DNA from: Endothia cerciana
Taxonomy: Eukaryota; Ascomycota; Sordariomycetes; Diaporthales; Cryphonectriaceae
Reading direction: 5' to 3'
Assembly (NCBI GenBank): GCA_026119935.1
Contig: JALRMH010000002.1
Location: 558,001 to 622,000 of the forward strand
Length of the DNA stretch: 64,000 nucleotides
The translations under genes were made by a program, and so were the position numbers. The notes below the pieces were generated by a model that ran no database searches, had not been told where the DNA came from, and saw only the letters and a list, made by a program, of their open reading frames with translations. Positions 1 to 11,893 of this stretch are shown one piece after another; positions within the stretch are counted from its first letter, which is position 1; each line of letters opens with the position of its first letter.

Positions 1-492
1 TGGTGGAGGCAGCGCTGGTGGGGGAGGCTCAGCTCGAACGATCACAGGTGGGGACACAATGACCATAGCCACGAACATGAATGGCATGTTTGACTGCACA
101 CCAATCACCAGTACAACTTTCCAAGATATGTAATATCCAAGATGGGTCGTGTTGCTGTAGATAAAGCTGGAATCCACTTGTAGCGAGATCAATATGCCTG
201 CTGAAGAATGACTTTAGACTACCCCCGATGCCCCCGTCTATGCCTAGAAACACCGTCCTTCTCGAGCCATCTAAAATCCAGGCTTCTGCGCACAGCCTTA
301 AAATATCTGAAACTGAAGGCACGCTGAAACACCATGAAGCAAAAAAGCCGTGGAGCAATGATACCAGCTTATGTTCTTTAAATCTGGGTCCCGACACTGG
401 ACCAGTCTTCAAGTAGCAAGACAGCTATAGGCTCGATGGAGGCCTTGAAAACTTAAGACTAGTGACTTCTTCACCCGAAGAAGATCACCAGC
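1..492. other. intergenic, 3' flank of the DUF2439 gene
   Basis: I see no supported gene here. The open frames on both strands are short, lack domain-like composition and overlap each other. The stretch probably contains the 3' UTR of the minus-strand gene that ends at 493. Confidence 0.5.
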
Positions 493-3400
493 TTAGACAG
501 GTCTCCCACTCTCCAACAAATCGAAAGCTTCCCGACTCCACGGCCCCTCGCCCCTTGCCGACTGGAACCCAGGGAATGTCATCTTCTTCTTAGGCCGCTC
601 AGGTTCTTTGGGCGGCTCTTCCAACTGTGTTGCTGCAAAGTCAGCTGTTGAGATTGGAACCAACACGGGCGGCTGCGTTGGTGGAAGGATCCGCTGCGGG
701 ACCTGACCGGCGGCGTCGGACTTCAGTGCTGCCTTGCGGCCGCGACTTGCCGGGTTTGCTATTCGAGTAAGAGGTGCGGGCTTGGTGCCGGTTTCTGTTG
801 TGACATTTGGGGGTGATTCTGGCTGAGGTGGCCGAGTTGTGAGGTTGTTGATATGCGGGGCCGCTGAGATTGTACGAGGTAAGCCGATTGACTTCTGTCG
901 CTGAACGGGAGCAGCAGGGCTCGCCACAGCTCGAACGCTCTCTGCTAGGTCCGGTTTCTCTATGGCTGTGTCACTGTCCGGCTTGTCGAGAAGTGCGTGG
1001 ATGCATGACTGGTGTGGAGCTATTTTGGCCGAATTCTGCGGCAGAACGCCACCGGGGGCACATCTTAAGACAGTCTCCCCTAATTCGCGTTGCTCAACGG
1101 CTGCTACCGAAGCCATCGCATGTTTGGCCTTGGTCACGGCTGCAGAGGCGGACGGCTTGATCAGCAGGGCTGGCGTCGGCTTCTGTACCGGGACTTTGAA
1201 AGTGACAGGAATTGACAGGGCTGCGGAGCCCTCTGTGCAAGTTTCCATGGTCTCAGCAATCGTTGTTGAAGCCGCGCTCGTGTTGGCGCTCGCGGTATGG
1301 GCCGCCCGTCTTTGAAAATTAGGAATGGGCTTCTGTTGGACTGTATCAATTGTCGATACAGCCACAACATCGTCCGTACATGCTGATGCGGTATTGAGAA
1401 ACACATTTGAGGCGACTCGCAAGGACCCGGGCTCAATGGTCGTGATTTCGGCTGCGCTCAACGGCTGTTGCCATACACCCGGACCTACCCCCTCAGACAA
1501 AGCATCATTGGTAGACATGACCAGTGAGGACCGATCCTGCTTCGTATTCTCCTGCGACACTCCAGCGGGCGTCGTTGAGCATCCTGCCGATATCGTATGC
1601 TGCTCGTTGATGATAAGCGGCTGCCCGGGCTGTTGTGACAAGGATTGTGGCTCGTCTGGCGAGGATGTAATGTGATGCGAGCCCAAATCACCCTTAGCTC
1701 GGGCCGCCGATGCTTGTCTATGCATGTCACTATTCGCGGCGGACATGAACTTTGTCGATATTTCTACAACAGATTCGGCTGGACCAGAGAGCCTGGCCTG
1801 TAACCCGGCCTGTGTTCTCTGATATCCTCGATCAGTCAACCGTGGCTCGCCAGGTGGAGTTGACGCCGTAGGAAGCTTCGCCTTCTCGAACCGTGGTGAA
1901 ACAACCATCTCCTCTGCTTCATCGATGGCCTCGAGAGACCCATCATCATGGTCTTTGGTCGGCTCCGAAGGCATATCCATCGAAACGCTATTATCAATCC
2001 GTCTTTGCAGCAACCCATTTTCAGGCGAAGAAAGAGTACTGAACGGCACTCCAATTCCTCCAAGGTTGGTGCGCGCATTCAGCGCCGCGAGGCTGAAACC
2101 AATAAGCTCTCTGCTCTTGACGCTCTTCTTGATCTTCGTCAGACGCGGCCTGCTCTCGGAGGCCTTCGATATCTTCTTTGTTCGAACTATTTTGGAATAT
2201 GGCTCCTCTTCTGAGTCTTCCTGCTCGCTAGGCAAGGGTGATACTGCCGGTTCTGTGGCACGACTGCGCATCTTTCGACCCAGTCTAGGGAGTTTAGGGG
2301 GCTGATCGCCCTCCGAATCGAGGTCAGATGTCTTCTCTTGCGCCTGGGACTTCTTTCTCTTAGCCCTCGCCACCCCCTTGGGCCTCGATGATCTCTTTAA
2401 GGAAGGCTCATCGTCAGCGGATTCCATGACAATCCTTTCTGAGGCCTTTCGAACCCTGGACTTGCGCTTGGCTACCATTGCGGGTTTCTCTGGACTCTCT
2501 TGAACCTCGGAAGCGAATTGTTCAGCATCTGAATCAAGCTCGACGGTCTCATCAGCATTGATGCTCGTTGGCTCCACAGCTCCGGAGGGCTCATCCACCT
2601 CATCCTCATCCTCGAGGACAATCGTACGCCGAGCTTTCCGAGTTGTCTTCGCTCTGGCCGTCTTCTTCATGTGGCCCGCTGGCTCTGTTTCGTCCAAGTT
2701 TGTCGGCTTTGAGACTACAGTCTGATCACGATGGGTATTAGACTTGGTCTGTGGACTAGATGCCACCCAGGACAAGCCTCTAGATCGTTTCTCGGGAGAA
2801 GACGAAAGTATTTGAGAGGAATTGGAAAGCGTCCCTGATACGGCATCTCGTCGATTGTCCTGAGCCTGGATCGTCTCGTCGTGCGGCTCAGCAGGAACCT
2901 CCTCAGCGTCCATGTGAAGTCTGACTTCAACGCCGATTTCGTCATCGGCAGCCTGTCGGACAAATCCTGGGGCCTTCACAATCTCGACTTGGTCTTCAAT
3001 TGATCGACCAGCACCAGTGACCGGTGAGTCTTGGGGTGCAGGTGACAGTGACCGGAACGGATTGTCGTCTTCTCCTAGCTCTGTTGAGATCGTACGCCGT
3101 ACGGGGTTCCTGTCTTTGCTTTCAAAACGTCTTGTCCTCGACTCCGAATCTGGTTGAGGCGAAGGAGACCGGGAAGGGTCGCCGGCATCTTCAACAGTCT
3201 TTGCATTCGATTTCTCTAGCGCAACAGCAGACGTGGTCTCATCAAATTGCTTGCGTGCCTTCTGTGGCATCTCCGACATCATCAAGAGCCCGCGCTTCTT
3301 TGATTTGAGTCGAAGTTCGGTGACGTGCTCAGACGGCCTTCTTGTTATCGCGGCATTATGAGACTCCTGGCTGATCTCCGCAGCTGAAGAAGTGTCTGCA

Positions 3401-4623
3401 GCCTTCTTAGTAGCGGGTTTGGGCCTTGAGGGTTTCATTCTTCTCGGTTCGGCAGGTCTTTCATCCCTTCTCCGAGAACACTCGATCTCACTGCTTCGAT
3501 CTAGAGATTCATTAGGTTTCTCAATGCCGCGAGGCGAACTAAGACTCATCAGAGTCGTGTTCGGCCGCACGCTGGGCTGCTTGCCGGCCTTCGTTGCTCT
3601 AGATGCTTCCTTGTCCGCCCTTTTCGAGCAGACAGACTGTTTTAGAGCGGGATCGGGGTCGTCAATCTCCACAACATCGTCGTCCTCTAGCAAGACCTCT
3701 CTCCGCTCCTGCATATGCCTGTCCCGGGATACAGCGCGGACCCTTTGGCGTCCAGATCGAGGTTCCCCCTCGTCTGCCGACTCGTTGTAGCTAGACAGGC
3801 GGTCAATGTTCCTCTGGATTGTTGGTGCGCGATCGACAGGCTGATTGAAATGTCGTGATGATTTCGACTGCTCCCTGAGGGCTGGTTTCGGCGCCACCGG
3901 AACCTCGCGCGCCTCGGCTTCAGCGGCTGAACTCGAGTCTGGCTCCCTTACAGGTTGACATCTAACCGACACGGAGCTCATGGGAGTGGCACTGAGAGTC
4001 AGGGCCTGGCCGAAGAGCGCACGGGCGTGCCCACTCCTGCTGGGAGGCGGAGCATCGGATTTTCTTCGCTTCGCAGCTCGCTCGTTTGGTAACTCGGCAG
4101 GTTGGTGCCTCTGCTCAAATGGTGACTCTTTGGGTACCACGGCTCTCCCATGGTGTCCCGACGGTGTTCCGATAACTCGATGTAGTGGCCGATACCTCAG
4201 TTGAACATGGTCCGGAGCAATTGGTCTCGCAGCAGACCTGGGCAACGTTGCATTAGCAGCCGAGGACCGCGCAGCAGCCTGCATCTGGCGCTGCTCCTTC
4301 TCCTTGGCCCTCTTGTCCAACAGCTCCGTCAGATCCTGTGTGGTACGGTGAACGAGCTCCTGCACCTGGACCATGACGCCACCACGTTGGAGGTCGACCT
4401 CCTCGCCCTCGTCAAAGTGGTAGTCACGGTGCCAGTGCGTGTCACCAACGAAATTTCCCCGGTCATCGTAGACCATGATACGCTTGTTGAACGAGTGGTA
4501 TTTGAGGCGGCCATCCTGCCAGCGCTTCTGCTTGCGGCGCAAGTCGTGGGTGAAAAGGCAGATGAATTCGAGCACCGCGGCTGTTGCGGGTGGCGGGCTA
4601 GAGTGTCCTCCTGGTGCAGGCAT
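493..4623 (-). CDS. DUF2439-domain protein, Mte1/Dbl2/ZGRF1-N type
   Basis: Single-exon minus-strand gene of about 1376 aa. The N-terminus (residues about 15-95) contains a DUF2439 domain: the stretch AAVLEFICLFTHDLRRKQKR, then WQDGRLKYHSFNKR and VYDDRGNFVGD. This domain is known from yeast Mte1, fission yeast Dbl2 and the N-terminus of human ZGRF1, which bind D-loops and work with FANCM-type helicases (Mph1/Fml1) in recombination and telomere upkeep. The rest is low-complexity, charged and rich in S, P, E, K and R, with many SP/SQ sites, as expected for a disordered phosphoprotein. The C-terminus ends in a short conserved-looking motif, GPWSREAFDLLESGRPV. I chose the Met at 4623, immediately before the domain; the frame stays open to an upstream Met at 4764, but that extension looks like 5' UTR. 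No helicase domain is present, so this is the short fungal form. A nuclear role in recombination is inferred from the family. Confidence 0.82.
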   Translation of the reverse strand: MPAPGGHSSPPPATAAVLEFICLFTHDLRRKQKRWQDGRLKYHSFNKRIMVYDDRGNFVGDTHWHRDYHFDEGEEVDLQRGGVMVQVQELVHRTTQDLTELLDKRAKEKEQRQMQAAARSSAANATLPRSAARPIAPDHVQLRYRPLHRVIGTPSGHHGRAVVPKESPFEQRHQPAELPNERAAKRRKSDAPPPSRSGHARALFGQALTLSATPMSSVSVRCQPVREPDSSSAAEAEAREVPVAPKPALREQSKSSRHFNQPVDRAPTIQRNIDRLSSYNESADEGEPRSGRQRVRAVSRDRHMQERREVLLEDDDVVEIDDPDPALKQSVCSKRADKEASRATKAGKQPSVRPNTTLMSLSSPRGIEKPNESLDRSSEIECSRRRDERPAEPRRMKPSRPKPATKKAADTSSAAEISQESHNAAITRRPSEHVTELRLKSKKRGLLMMSEMPQKARKQFDETTSAVALEKSNAKTVEDAGDPSRSPSPQPDSESRTRRFESKDRNPVRRTISTELGEDDNPFRSLSPAPQDSPVTGAGRSIEDQVEIVKAPGFVRQAADDEIGVEVRLHMDAEEVPAEPHDETIQAQDNRRDAVSGTLSNSSQILSSSPEKRSRGLSWVASSPQTKSNTHRDQTVVSKPTNLDETEPAGHMKKTARAKTTRKARRTIVLEDEDEVDEPSGAVEPTSINADETVELDSDAEQFASEVQESPEKPAMVAKRKSRVRKASERIVMESADDEPSLKRSSRPKGVARAKRKKSQAQEKTSDLDSEGDQPPKLPRLGRKMRSRATEPAVSPLPSEQEDSEEEPYSKIVRTKKISKASESRPRLTKIKKSVKSRELIGFSLAALNARTNLGGIGVPFSTLSSPENGLLQRRIDNSVSMDMPSEPTKDHDDGSLEAIDEAEEMVVSPRFEKAKLPTASTPPGEPRLTDRGYQRTQAGLQARLSGPAESVVEISTKFMSAANSDMHRQASAARAKGDLGSHHITSSPDEPQSLSQQPGQPLIINEQHTISAGCSTTPAGVSQENTKQDRSSLVMSTNDALSEGVGPGVWQQPLSAAEITTIEPGSLRVASNVFLNTASACTDDVVAVSTIDTVQQKPIPNFQRRAAHTASANTSAASTTIAETMETCTEGSAALSIPVTFKVPVQKPTPALLIKPSASAAVTKAKHAMASVAAVEQRELGETVLRCAPGGVLPQNSAKIAPHQSCIHALLDKPDSDTAIEKPDLAESVRAVASPAAPVQRQKSIGLPRTISAAPHINNLTTRPPQPESPPNVTTETGTKPAPLTRIANPASRGRKAALKSDAAGQVPQRILPPTQPPVLVPISTADFAATQLEEPPKEPERPKKKMTFPGFQSARGEGPWSREAFDLLESGRPV

Positions 4624-5812
4624 GGTGGGAGGAGTGTTTGGGGAGCCAGGCCGAGGGTGCGATGATTGCTCTGCCGTTTTGCATGCTTCCCTCGCATACC
4701 CGTGCTTCCTCTGCCGGCTAGAGCCCGTGGCACGTGGGGTTGTTGACGCGTCTTCGAGGTGCAAGAACGGGGGCGGTCGAAACGACGCGTCGAAAACAGA
4801 ACAGCACCCGCGATGTCAGCTGACCGTGGCGTGAACTGCTGTCCACAGCACCCCAAGTTCCAGGGGTCGTGGCAAGGCGCTATGCGGGGCCGAGCCGCTG
4901 CATCCACTACCAGCTACGCCGGGCGCCCCCTTTGTGCCTCTAGCGGCACCGTTCCAGCGTTCGGGACAGGGCGCTGCAGCGCAGGTGTTTAGCGATTCAG
5001 TCCTGTCCTGATTGATTCCCAACTTTCATTCAGGCTGAAGCTGGAGTGCCCCTCACCCACCCCAACACCCAAACTCTCTTTCCCGACGAGGCAAATTTTC
5101 ATATACGATACGATTACGATACGATACGATACGCTACGATACGAGCAGCTCTACGTGTCACCTTCCTGCGATTGACTAACAGAGCATCGTCTCACCTCTC
5201 CCATCCCTCGACTGTCTAGCTCAGCACTTTGTTCTCAATGATCGACCGCCGCCGTCTACCATCTACTAACTACATGGCAGTTCCGTCTTGCTAGGCGTGT
5301 CTCCCGTCTTGGCTCTACGAGTGCTCCTCAGGCTATCCTAGCCTTCTTCCCAGGCAGCTCCAATTTCCCATATCTAAGGACTAAAATTCGATACTCGCCT
5401 CACTCTTCAGTCCCCCTTTTCGCAAGACACAGCTTAACGGCCACGACACCACTCGCTCCGTCCTTTATTTACTCCATAATTCAGAAGGGGGTCTTCTTCT
5501 CCAACTTGCTTTCTCTATATAGTGGCTGGTCTAGTGGTCGTTCCTGTTGTTTCTTTGCTTTGGGATAACTCTGATGTCACCAGCTCAGCCTCAGTCCGAG
5601 CTTCCTGACTTCCACCTCCACTCTCGCTAATTTCAGGGCCTCCCCAGCGTCTGCTTGCGAAGCGTTGCCCCTTTGAACCTACCTAATACCACCACACGTC
5701 AACATCACCTCACCTGATCCGAGCCTCAGCGCTTACGTCTTTCGTTATCTCCTCTTCGAACCTCATCCCCAGTTCGCCACAGCCCTCGGAGTTTGTCGAC
5801 AGTTCATCCAGC
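4624..5812. promoter_or_regulatory. divergent promoter region with CT-rich tracts
   Basis: This 1.2 kb lies between two divergently transcribed genes (DUF2439 on -, BAR-SH3 on +). It contains a pentameric tandem repeat at about 5102-5144 and long CT-rich stretches from about 5200 to 5800 on the plus strand, typical of fungal promoters and 5' UTRs. I find no defined operator. No supported coding sequence is present. Confidence 0.5.
5102..5144. repeat. (TACGA)n imperfect pentanucleotide repeat
   Basis: About eight imperfect copies of TACGA or ATACG occur in tandem in the divergent promoter. One copy has an extra T and one reads CTACG. This is a simple microsatellite seen directly in the sequence. 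Confidence 0.85.
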
Positions 5813-7407
5813 ATGCAGTCAGTGCAGAGAAAGTTTGGCAAGCTCATGAGCAAGGGCCCGGGCGACAATGCTAAAGTCTCGGTCCTCTTGAACGACTACG
5901 AAGATGCCGACCGTGTCCTGGCAAAGGTGACTGCAGAAATCCCTCCCCTCCCCTCTGCCTGGTCCTCCCGTCCGGGGCTTCAGCTGACCACTGTTGGCTT
6001 CAATCCAGATCCTTGAAAGTACAAAATCTTGGCAAGAATCATGGAATAGCCTCGTGTCGTCTCAACTCGACATCGCCGTCGTCTATGCCTCCCTCTACGA
6101 TCCCATAGTGGGCGCATCCGACGGCCATGGTCGCCCGGCCCAGCAGACCGGGGAGGATCAACTCCGCCGGACTTTCGCACTGAAGGAGGCGTACACAGAG
6201 CTGAGGACCGAGCTGGTTGAAGGTATTCAGTCTATCGAAAAAGAGATCATCAACCCGGCTCTCGACGCCCGAAACTCCATCGCCCCCATACGGAAAACCA
6301 TAAAGAAGAGGGAGAACAAGAGGTTGGATGTGGAGAAGTGTCAGGACAAGGTCCACAAGCTCCACAGGAAGATGCCCAGGACGCCCAAGGAAGATGCTCA
6401 ACTGTCAAAAGCCGAGGACGAACTGTCCAATCTGAGTGAGGTATACCGCTCCCCACCAGAGGTCTGTCTGATGATGCCTCGCTAATGTGTGATCCCAGGA
6501 GTTTGAAATCGCCGACTCTCATCTGCGAGAGACACTGCCTCCGATCATCCAGGCTACGTTCAGCCTCATCCCGCCTCTTCTCGCGACACACGTCCGTATT
6601 CAAAACGAGCTGCTTGGCTTGTACTATACGGTCTTGCACGGATACTGCGAGGACAATGGCTTCCAGTCTCCGTCGCCCCCGATGGACCAGGTCATCGCGT
6701 GCTGGACCGACGCTTTCCAGCCTGCCAAGAGGGATGTCGAGGCGATTCCCATGATTGCACGGGGAAGAGGTATCAGGGAACCTCTGAGACTCAACGATGA
6801 CAACGGCCCAGGAGGTCGGAAGCTCTCTGCGCCTCCCCCCTCCTTCGACGGCATGCGCCGCACATCTACCGGTCTGATTCCAGGGTCCAATGGTCCCCGC
6901 CGGGTCCCTTCCAATTCATCGTTATCGTCCAACCCCTCGCCGCAACCTAGTCCGAGCATCGGTCCGAGGCCAGACATGAAAAGCCCCAACTACGGCGGTC
7001 ATCTCAGGCCCACCGACTTTACCACAGCGAGCGATCTGGGCAAGTCGCCCGGCCGAATCTCTCCATCGCAGCTACGACAGACATCCGCAGATGGCTACTT
7101 TGCCAACCGCATCCCGCCATCTCCAGCATCGACAGTCGCGTCGACCTTCTCGCAGGGCAGCAGCAATGGGGTGGCGGCCAAGAAGAAACCGCCACCACCC
7201 CCTCCGAAGCGGATACCTAGTGGCAGGCTCGAGGAGTACGTGATTGCGCAGTACGATTTCGCGGGCCAGGGCGCGGGCGACCTTTCCTTCCGCGAGGGAG
7301 CCCGAATCAAAATCGTGAAGAAGACAGATACGGACCAGGACTGGTGGACGGGCGAGCTGGGAGGCGCGAGGGGGAGCTTTCCTGCGAACTACTGCAGACC
7401 CGCCTAG
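5813..7407 (+). CDS. BAR-SH3 domain protein (amphiphysin/Rvs167-like)
   Basis: Three exons: 5813-5926, 6009-6440 and 6499-7407. The introns 5927-6008 and 6441-6498 have CTGAC or CTAAT branch sites, and the product is 484 aa. Residues about 1-230 form a charged helical BAR-type domain. Residues about 245-415 form a Ser/Pro-rich linker ending in a KKKPPPPPPKR polyproline stretch. Residues about 427-483 form an SH3 domain, with AQYDF for the usual ALYDF, the WW pair in QDWWTGEL, and the closing FPANYC. BAR domains bind curved membranes and SH3 domains recruit proline-rich actin regulators, so a role in endocytosis and cortical actin is expected. The N-terminus differs from classic Rvs167, which suggests the second fungal BAR-SH3 paralogue. 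No frame damage is seen. Confidence 0.88.
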
Positions 7408-9412
7408 CGTGCGCGTAGCTCCCTTTGAAGATTGGGTTCTGCACGATATTTGGATTCCCTGCGGTCAGGGGGAGCATCGAGCAACAGATCCCAGGGGAGG
7501 CACGCAAAACAGGAAAGGGGTGGAGAAGCCTTCATGGGTACAAGCGAGGATACCTATTACCTATGTTCAGCACGGACGCTCAAAAACGGGACGGATGGGA
7601 TGCGTCGGCACGATTGTCCAAGGGACCTCACAGCAACACACTAAACGCCCAAGCTCAAAACTTCACCTTGGTCTATATAGAGACCTTAGACCTTTCTAGC
7701 AGTATCGGTTACCCTAACAGTATTGCTTTGGCACAGGCTGTGTACGTCTGGTCACATCCTCAGCACTTACACCTTTCAGCGGACCAAATGTCAGAATGAT
7801 CCCCTAAGCACTGCAGGGACAGATTTTTGTGAAGATCAGCAACCGGCTACAGGATGCGATGCCCAAAAAAAGGGTTCATAAAAGACGCCAGCCTGGCGAG
7901 GTCTCCCGCAAGTGTAGAGGCTTGTGCTGTGGACACGGGGAGGTGGGGGGTCCGAAGCGGTGTGGGCCAACCCGGACCCGAGGCTGACCGGCACCGACGT
8001 CAGTCGCAGGGGAATCAAGTCACGGTGATCCTCGCACTGATCCGGAGGGCAACCTGCTATGCCATCTTCTTTTCGATAGAAGATGACGGGGTGTTCGGAT
8101 TGCTCCATCTCCAGCTGACTTCGACATTTCTTGGACAAGCTGACTCCCTCACAAGTAGTGTATAGAATGAGAGGTCGGCAAAGCAAGGCCACCAACTGGC
8201 CCAGACTGAGGCAGGATGAGGCTCTGCAATTGGCCGGACGGATCTATCCTGTCCCTCGGGCCAGCAGGGAGAGAAACCTGAGGAGTCACACGTGCATGAA
8301 GGGGTTTGATCAAAAGTCCGCCGACCAATCCTCCAACAGCAGCCATTGCCTCGCCTGATTGGCGAATTGCTGCAGCCCGAGGTTTCGCGGGTGCGTCCAT
8401 GCAGCGATAACATATGAGTCAAAGTGAGCACTTGCGTGCCCATGCCAATTGGGACGCGGTGCTGCGAGAGCCGTCAGCAGCCAGCACTACGGAGGTAGGC
8501 AGTGGATCGAGCAGTGAGCATGGGGTGGGTCGGGATGGGAATGGGAGGATTCGCATGGACTCAGCCATCCTCTCGCCGAAAATTAATCCAATGTAACCTC
8601 GTTGGGGCCAATGAGTGGGCGGAATTGAGACCCGCTCAGGCTGACAGGTACGTATTAAGGCATGAGGATCAGCTAGGAGGATACCTTGTCTTCGGCCCAG
8701 GAGCTCACGATCTGGGACAGTCTCGCCCTAGCAGACCTAGGCAGCCCGTCAAGTAGCCGGCGTGATCGACGAGCCTTACCAGATTCGTCTCGCCGACTGT
8801 GCTTGAGATCTGGACTGCGCCATGTCCAAGGAGGGAAGGCTTCCATAGTTTCAGGGCCGGAAGATATCAAGATGACTCCCTCCCGAGAACACCAGCTCTC
8901 CGCCCTTCAGTCTCTATCCTTTCGGTTTCTCTTTCTCGACGAACAAAGCGTGTCGCCAGCCATCTCAGGTGAACCTTTCCCCGCCTGATCATCAAGGCAG
9001 AGCCTGCGAGGAGCCCTGGCACCACGACGAGGAAACCAGCAAGAAAACAAGACTGGTCCCACCTACCGTTCAGCTCTTACTCCTGCTCAGCGCTTATTGC
9101 CGCTATCGCCGCATCGTTCTTCGACGGACAGACTCGAGACTCAACCGACACTTCTTACTCCTCATCTTTTGTCTCACAATCTCACAAAGCAAGACTCCCA
9201 GGTATTCCCAGACATCGATTCTGGTAAGTTCCGGGCGCGTTGACGACGACAGCCTCGTCCAGAGGTTATCCCACCATCCCAGTAGAGGCCAACCGACTGA
9301 CCGGTTTGCTGGCCACAAGCGATTGTCAGGTCTTTCAGACAAATCAGCAAACCCTCACATTATAACTTGGACTCCTCTTCCCGATTTCCCCAGTGACAAC
9401 AACACTGTATCA
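7408..9412. other. long intergenic region and probable 5' leader
   Basis: I see no supported gene. The frame of the next gene is open upstream to 8969, adding up to 148 codons before the Met chosen at 9413. That part is basic and of low complexity and sits in CT-rich leader-like sequence, so I treat it as 5' UTR. The 2 kb length suggests an extended promoter for the downstream gene. Confidence 0.45.
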
Positions 9413-11893
9413 ATGGCTAGCATGTCGGGCACCGCCTCCACCAGCCCTCCCAAGGGCTTCTCCGTGCTCCAGCCTGCCCTCGGTGCCGCTCTTTCTTGGA
9501 TGCCCGCCGTCGGCACGCCGGAGCTGGAGCAGCTCATCAACGCTTACCTGCCCGGCCCTGCATCTGCCCAGGAGAAGCGAGCCGCCATCTCTATAGACTT
9601 CTTCGAGCACTCTGCTCAGACCGGCGAGAACTTCAAGTACTACCCCGTGAACAAAGCGGCCAGCTTCTCTGCGGCCTGCTCTGCTTACAATACCTCGCCC
9701 GCCATGTCCGACCTCAGCTACTACAGCTCCCCCTCACAGGCCTCCACTCCATCCGCCTCGGCAGCGAGCATGGCCCGCCGCCCTTCCCAGCAGTCCTCTG
9801 CCAAGGGCGAGCGGACCGACTTCTCCCACCTGCCCGGCATGAAGATCATGACCGCCGCCGGCGAGGACGTGACGAACTCCGTCTCCCGGGGCTGCAAGAC
9901 CAAGGAGCAGCGTGAGCATGCCCACCTCATGCGGGTGCTCAAGGCCTGCGACGCCTGCAAGAAGAAGAAGATACGATGCGACCCGAGCCACAAGCGGAGG
10001 CCAGCATCTCAGGTCAAGACGGTGAAGGCTGAGGCTGCCAAGCCGGCAAAGAAGGCCAGGAAGTCCCCGCCCACTCCTTCATCTTCATCAGCAGCATCCT
10101 TCACACCTGCTCCCGAAGCATCTTTTGACCTCGATATGATGGGTGAACTCAGTACTTCCTTGGATCAACCGTGGGACGAGTTTCTGTCCTTCAACGACGA
10201 CCCGATCAACGCAGCCATCCCGCAGGATTTCTACAACGCTGTGCCGCAAGACTTCGACTTCTTCGGCGCTGAGACTCTGTTCTCCCCGACCAACTCTGGC
10301 TCTTCTGGCCTCACCGGCTCTCCAGATCTGCCACTGACCCCAGTGGGCTCGGCCGCCATTGTACAGGCCGACTTCACTACCTTCAACGATAACTCGCTAT
10401 TCGCACAGGCAGGCGGCCAGGAGCCAACTCTGCCATATCTAAGCGAAGGTGCCCACGGCAGCAACTACGTCGACTTCAACCTCTACTCGCCATCTTCCAG
10501 CTTCATTGATGAGGAACCCCAGAAACTGAAGGCGAGTGGTAAGAGGAAGGCTTCCGCCATTCTCGCCGAGCCACCATTGTCACAGCACATCGGTGCCGGC
10601 ATTTCCTCTCCTACTGGCCTGGACGAGTCACGGCTGCCCACTGGCCTACTTGATGATCAGCAGTGGCATATTGATCACTCTCGATCCGCCGCCTTCCTAC
10701 CAAACGAACCCGAGTGGCAGCTTTACGGTGACAGAGTACAGCAACAAGGCGCATTCGCCGGTGCCGAACTGTTAGAAGACGGCTTCCTTACCCAGCGACC
10801 ATGGCATGCTAATGACGGCGGCTATAGCGGTACTCATGCCGTTACAACGGCGAAACCACATGGCCCCCTACTACAACAACAGCAAGTTGCGGGCAGGAAC
10901 TCGCCAACGGCCTCCGCAGCGCCACGGGAGGGTCTAAGCAGCACGGCAGCGACCTCTACGTCGTCATCAGTGTCCCCCGGGACGGTCAGCCCACAGACTC
11001 TCGTCCAACAAGAGGTTACTCCATCCAGTGGCGAGACCCAGATGAGCCCACGGACAGTTAGTCCAACTGTATGGCACCCCTTTTTTCAGATCATATCGAA
11101 GTTCTGCATGCTAACCATCAATTAGGAACTACACGTTTGGTTCACCAGGCTGACACCACGCCTACGCAACTCCGCACCAAACATCACCGTATCAACGGCG
11201 GCGGCAACATTGGCTGGAACCCTAAGCAGACCAGGCTCTGGCCCCGAGGGCGGCCTCCCTCGTAGATTCCTAGTAGCCGGCGGACTCTCCCCAGCGGGCC
11301 TACAAGTGCTAGATGGCAAGTCATCGCTAATCTCACACGAGACCGGCCTGGCCCACGTACAGGTTACCGGCCACGGCACCCCCTCACTACTGCGCCCAGA
11401 AGACGAGCTTCGTACCAGCAGCAGCACCACAACTGCTGGCCTATTCTCGCCATCGAAGCACAGCCTAGGCCTAGGCCAAGCACGACAACTACTGCACGGC
11501 AAGACCGCCAATGCCGCCAGCAGCAACTCCCCCCAGCGTCTCCCCGCGGATGGCGCAACCTCGCCGGTGCGACAACTGCTGATCCATTCGTCAAGCATGG
11601 CCCAGCTCGTCGTATTCGGACTTGTTTCCATGCTGCTGATTGTGGTTGGATTCACGTCGCTGCTGCGATCATTGCAAACACCATCACAAATCTTCGCAAA
11701 TGTACAACAGTGCATATCCGCCCCCCTCTCTGTTGTCATCCTTCTCATCCTCTCTCACCTGTCGACGCCATCGGACAAACTCAGGCTTGACGCCGTCCAC
11801 AGCGCCAGGAGCAAATCCAGCAGCTCGGCAGGGGCATTCCTCAGACAAGCCCTCGGGGCCGGTCCTACCCGGATGTCGCTGGCTTGCATATGA
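9413..11893 (+). CDS. large hypothetical protein with Cys/Lys zinc-cluster-like motif and C-terminal TM segment
   Basis: Two exons: 9413-11068 and 11126-11893. The intron 11069-11125 has a clear CTAAC branch and ATTAG acceptor, and the product is about 807 aa. Residues about 177-190 read KACDACKKKKIRCDPSHKRR. This resembles the first half of a fungal Zn2Cys6 binuclear cluster, but I find only three of the six cysteines, so it is not a canonical zinc cluster. It is followed by a basic AKPAKKARK stretch that could be a nuclear signal. The middle is Ser/Thr/Pro-rich and acidic, like an activation region. Near residues 710-735 a hydrophobic stretch (AQLVVFGLVSMLLIVVGF) could cross a membrane. I do not recognise a characterised homologue. 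A transcription or DNA-binding role is inference. The C-terminal exon is less certain than the first, because its composition is poor and a further intron could exist. Confidence 0.65.

Noticed and set aside
4624..4764. 47 extra N-terminal residues for the DUF2439 protein
   Set aside because: The DUF2439 domain in relatives begins close to the start codon, and the extension looks like 5' UTR.
8969..9412. 148 extra in-frame N-terminal codons for the zinc-cluster-like protein
   Set aside because: The sequence is leader-like and low in domain character, and a good Met with protein-like sequence starts at 9413.
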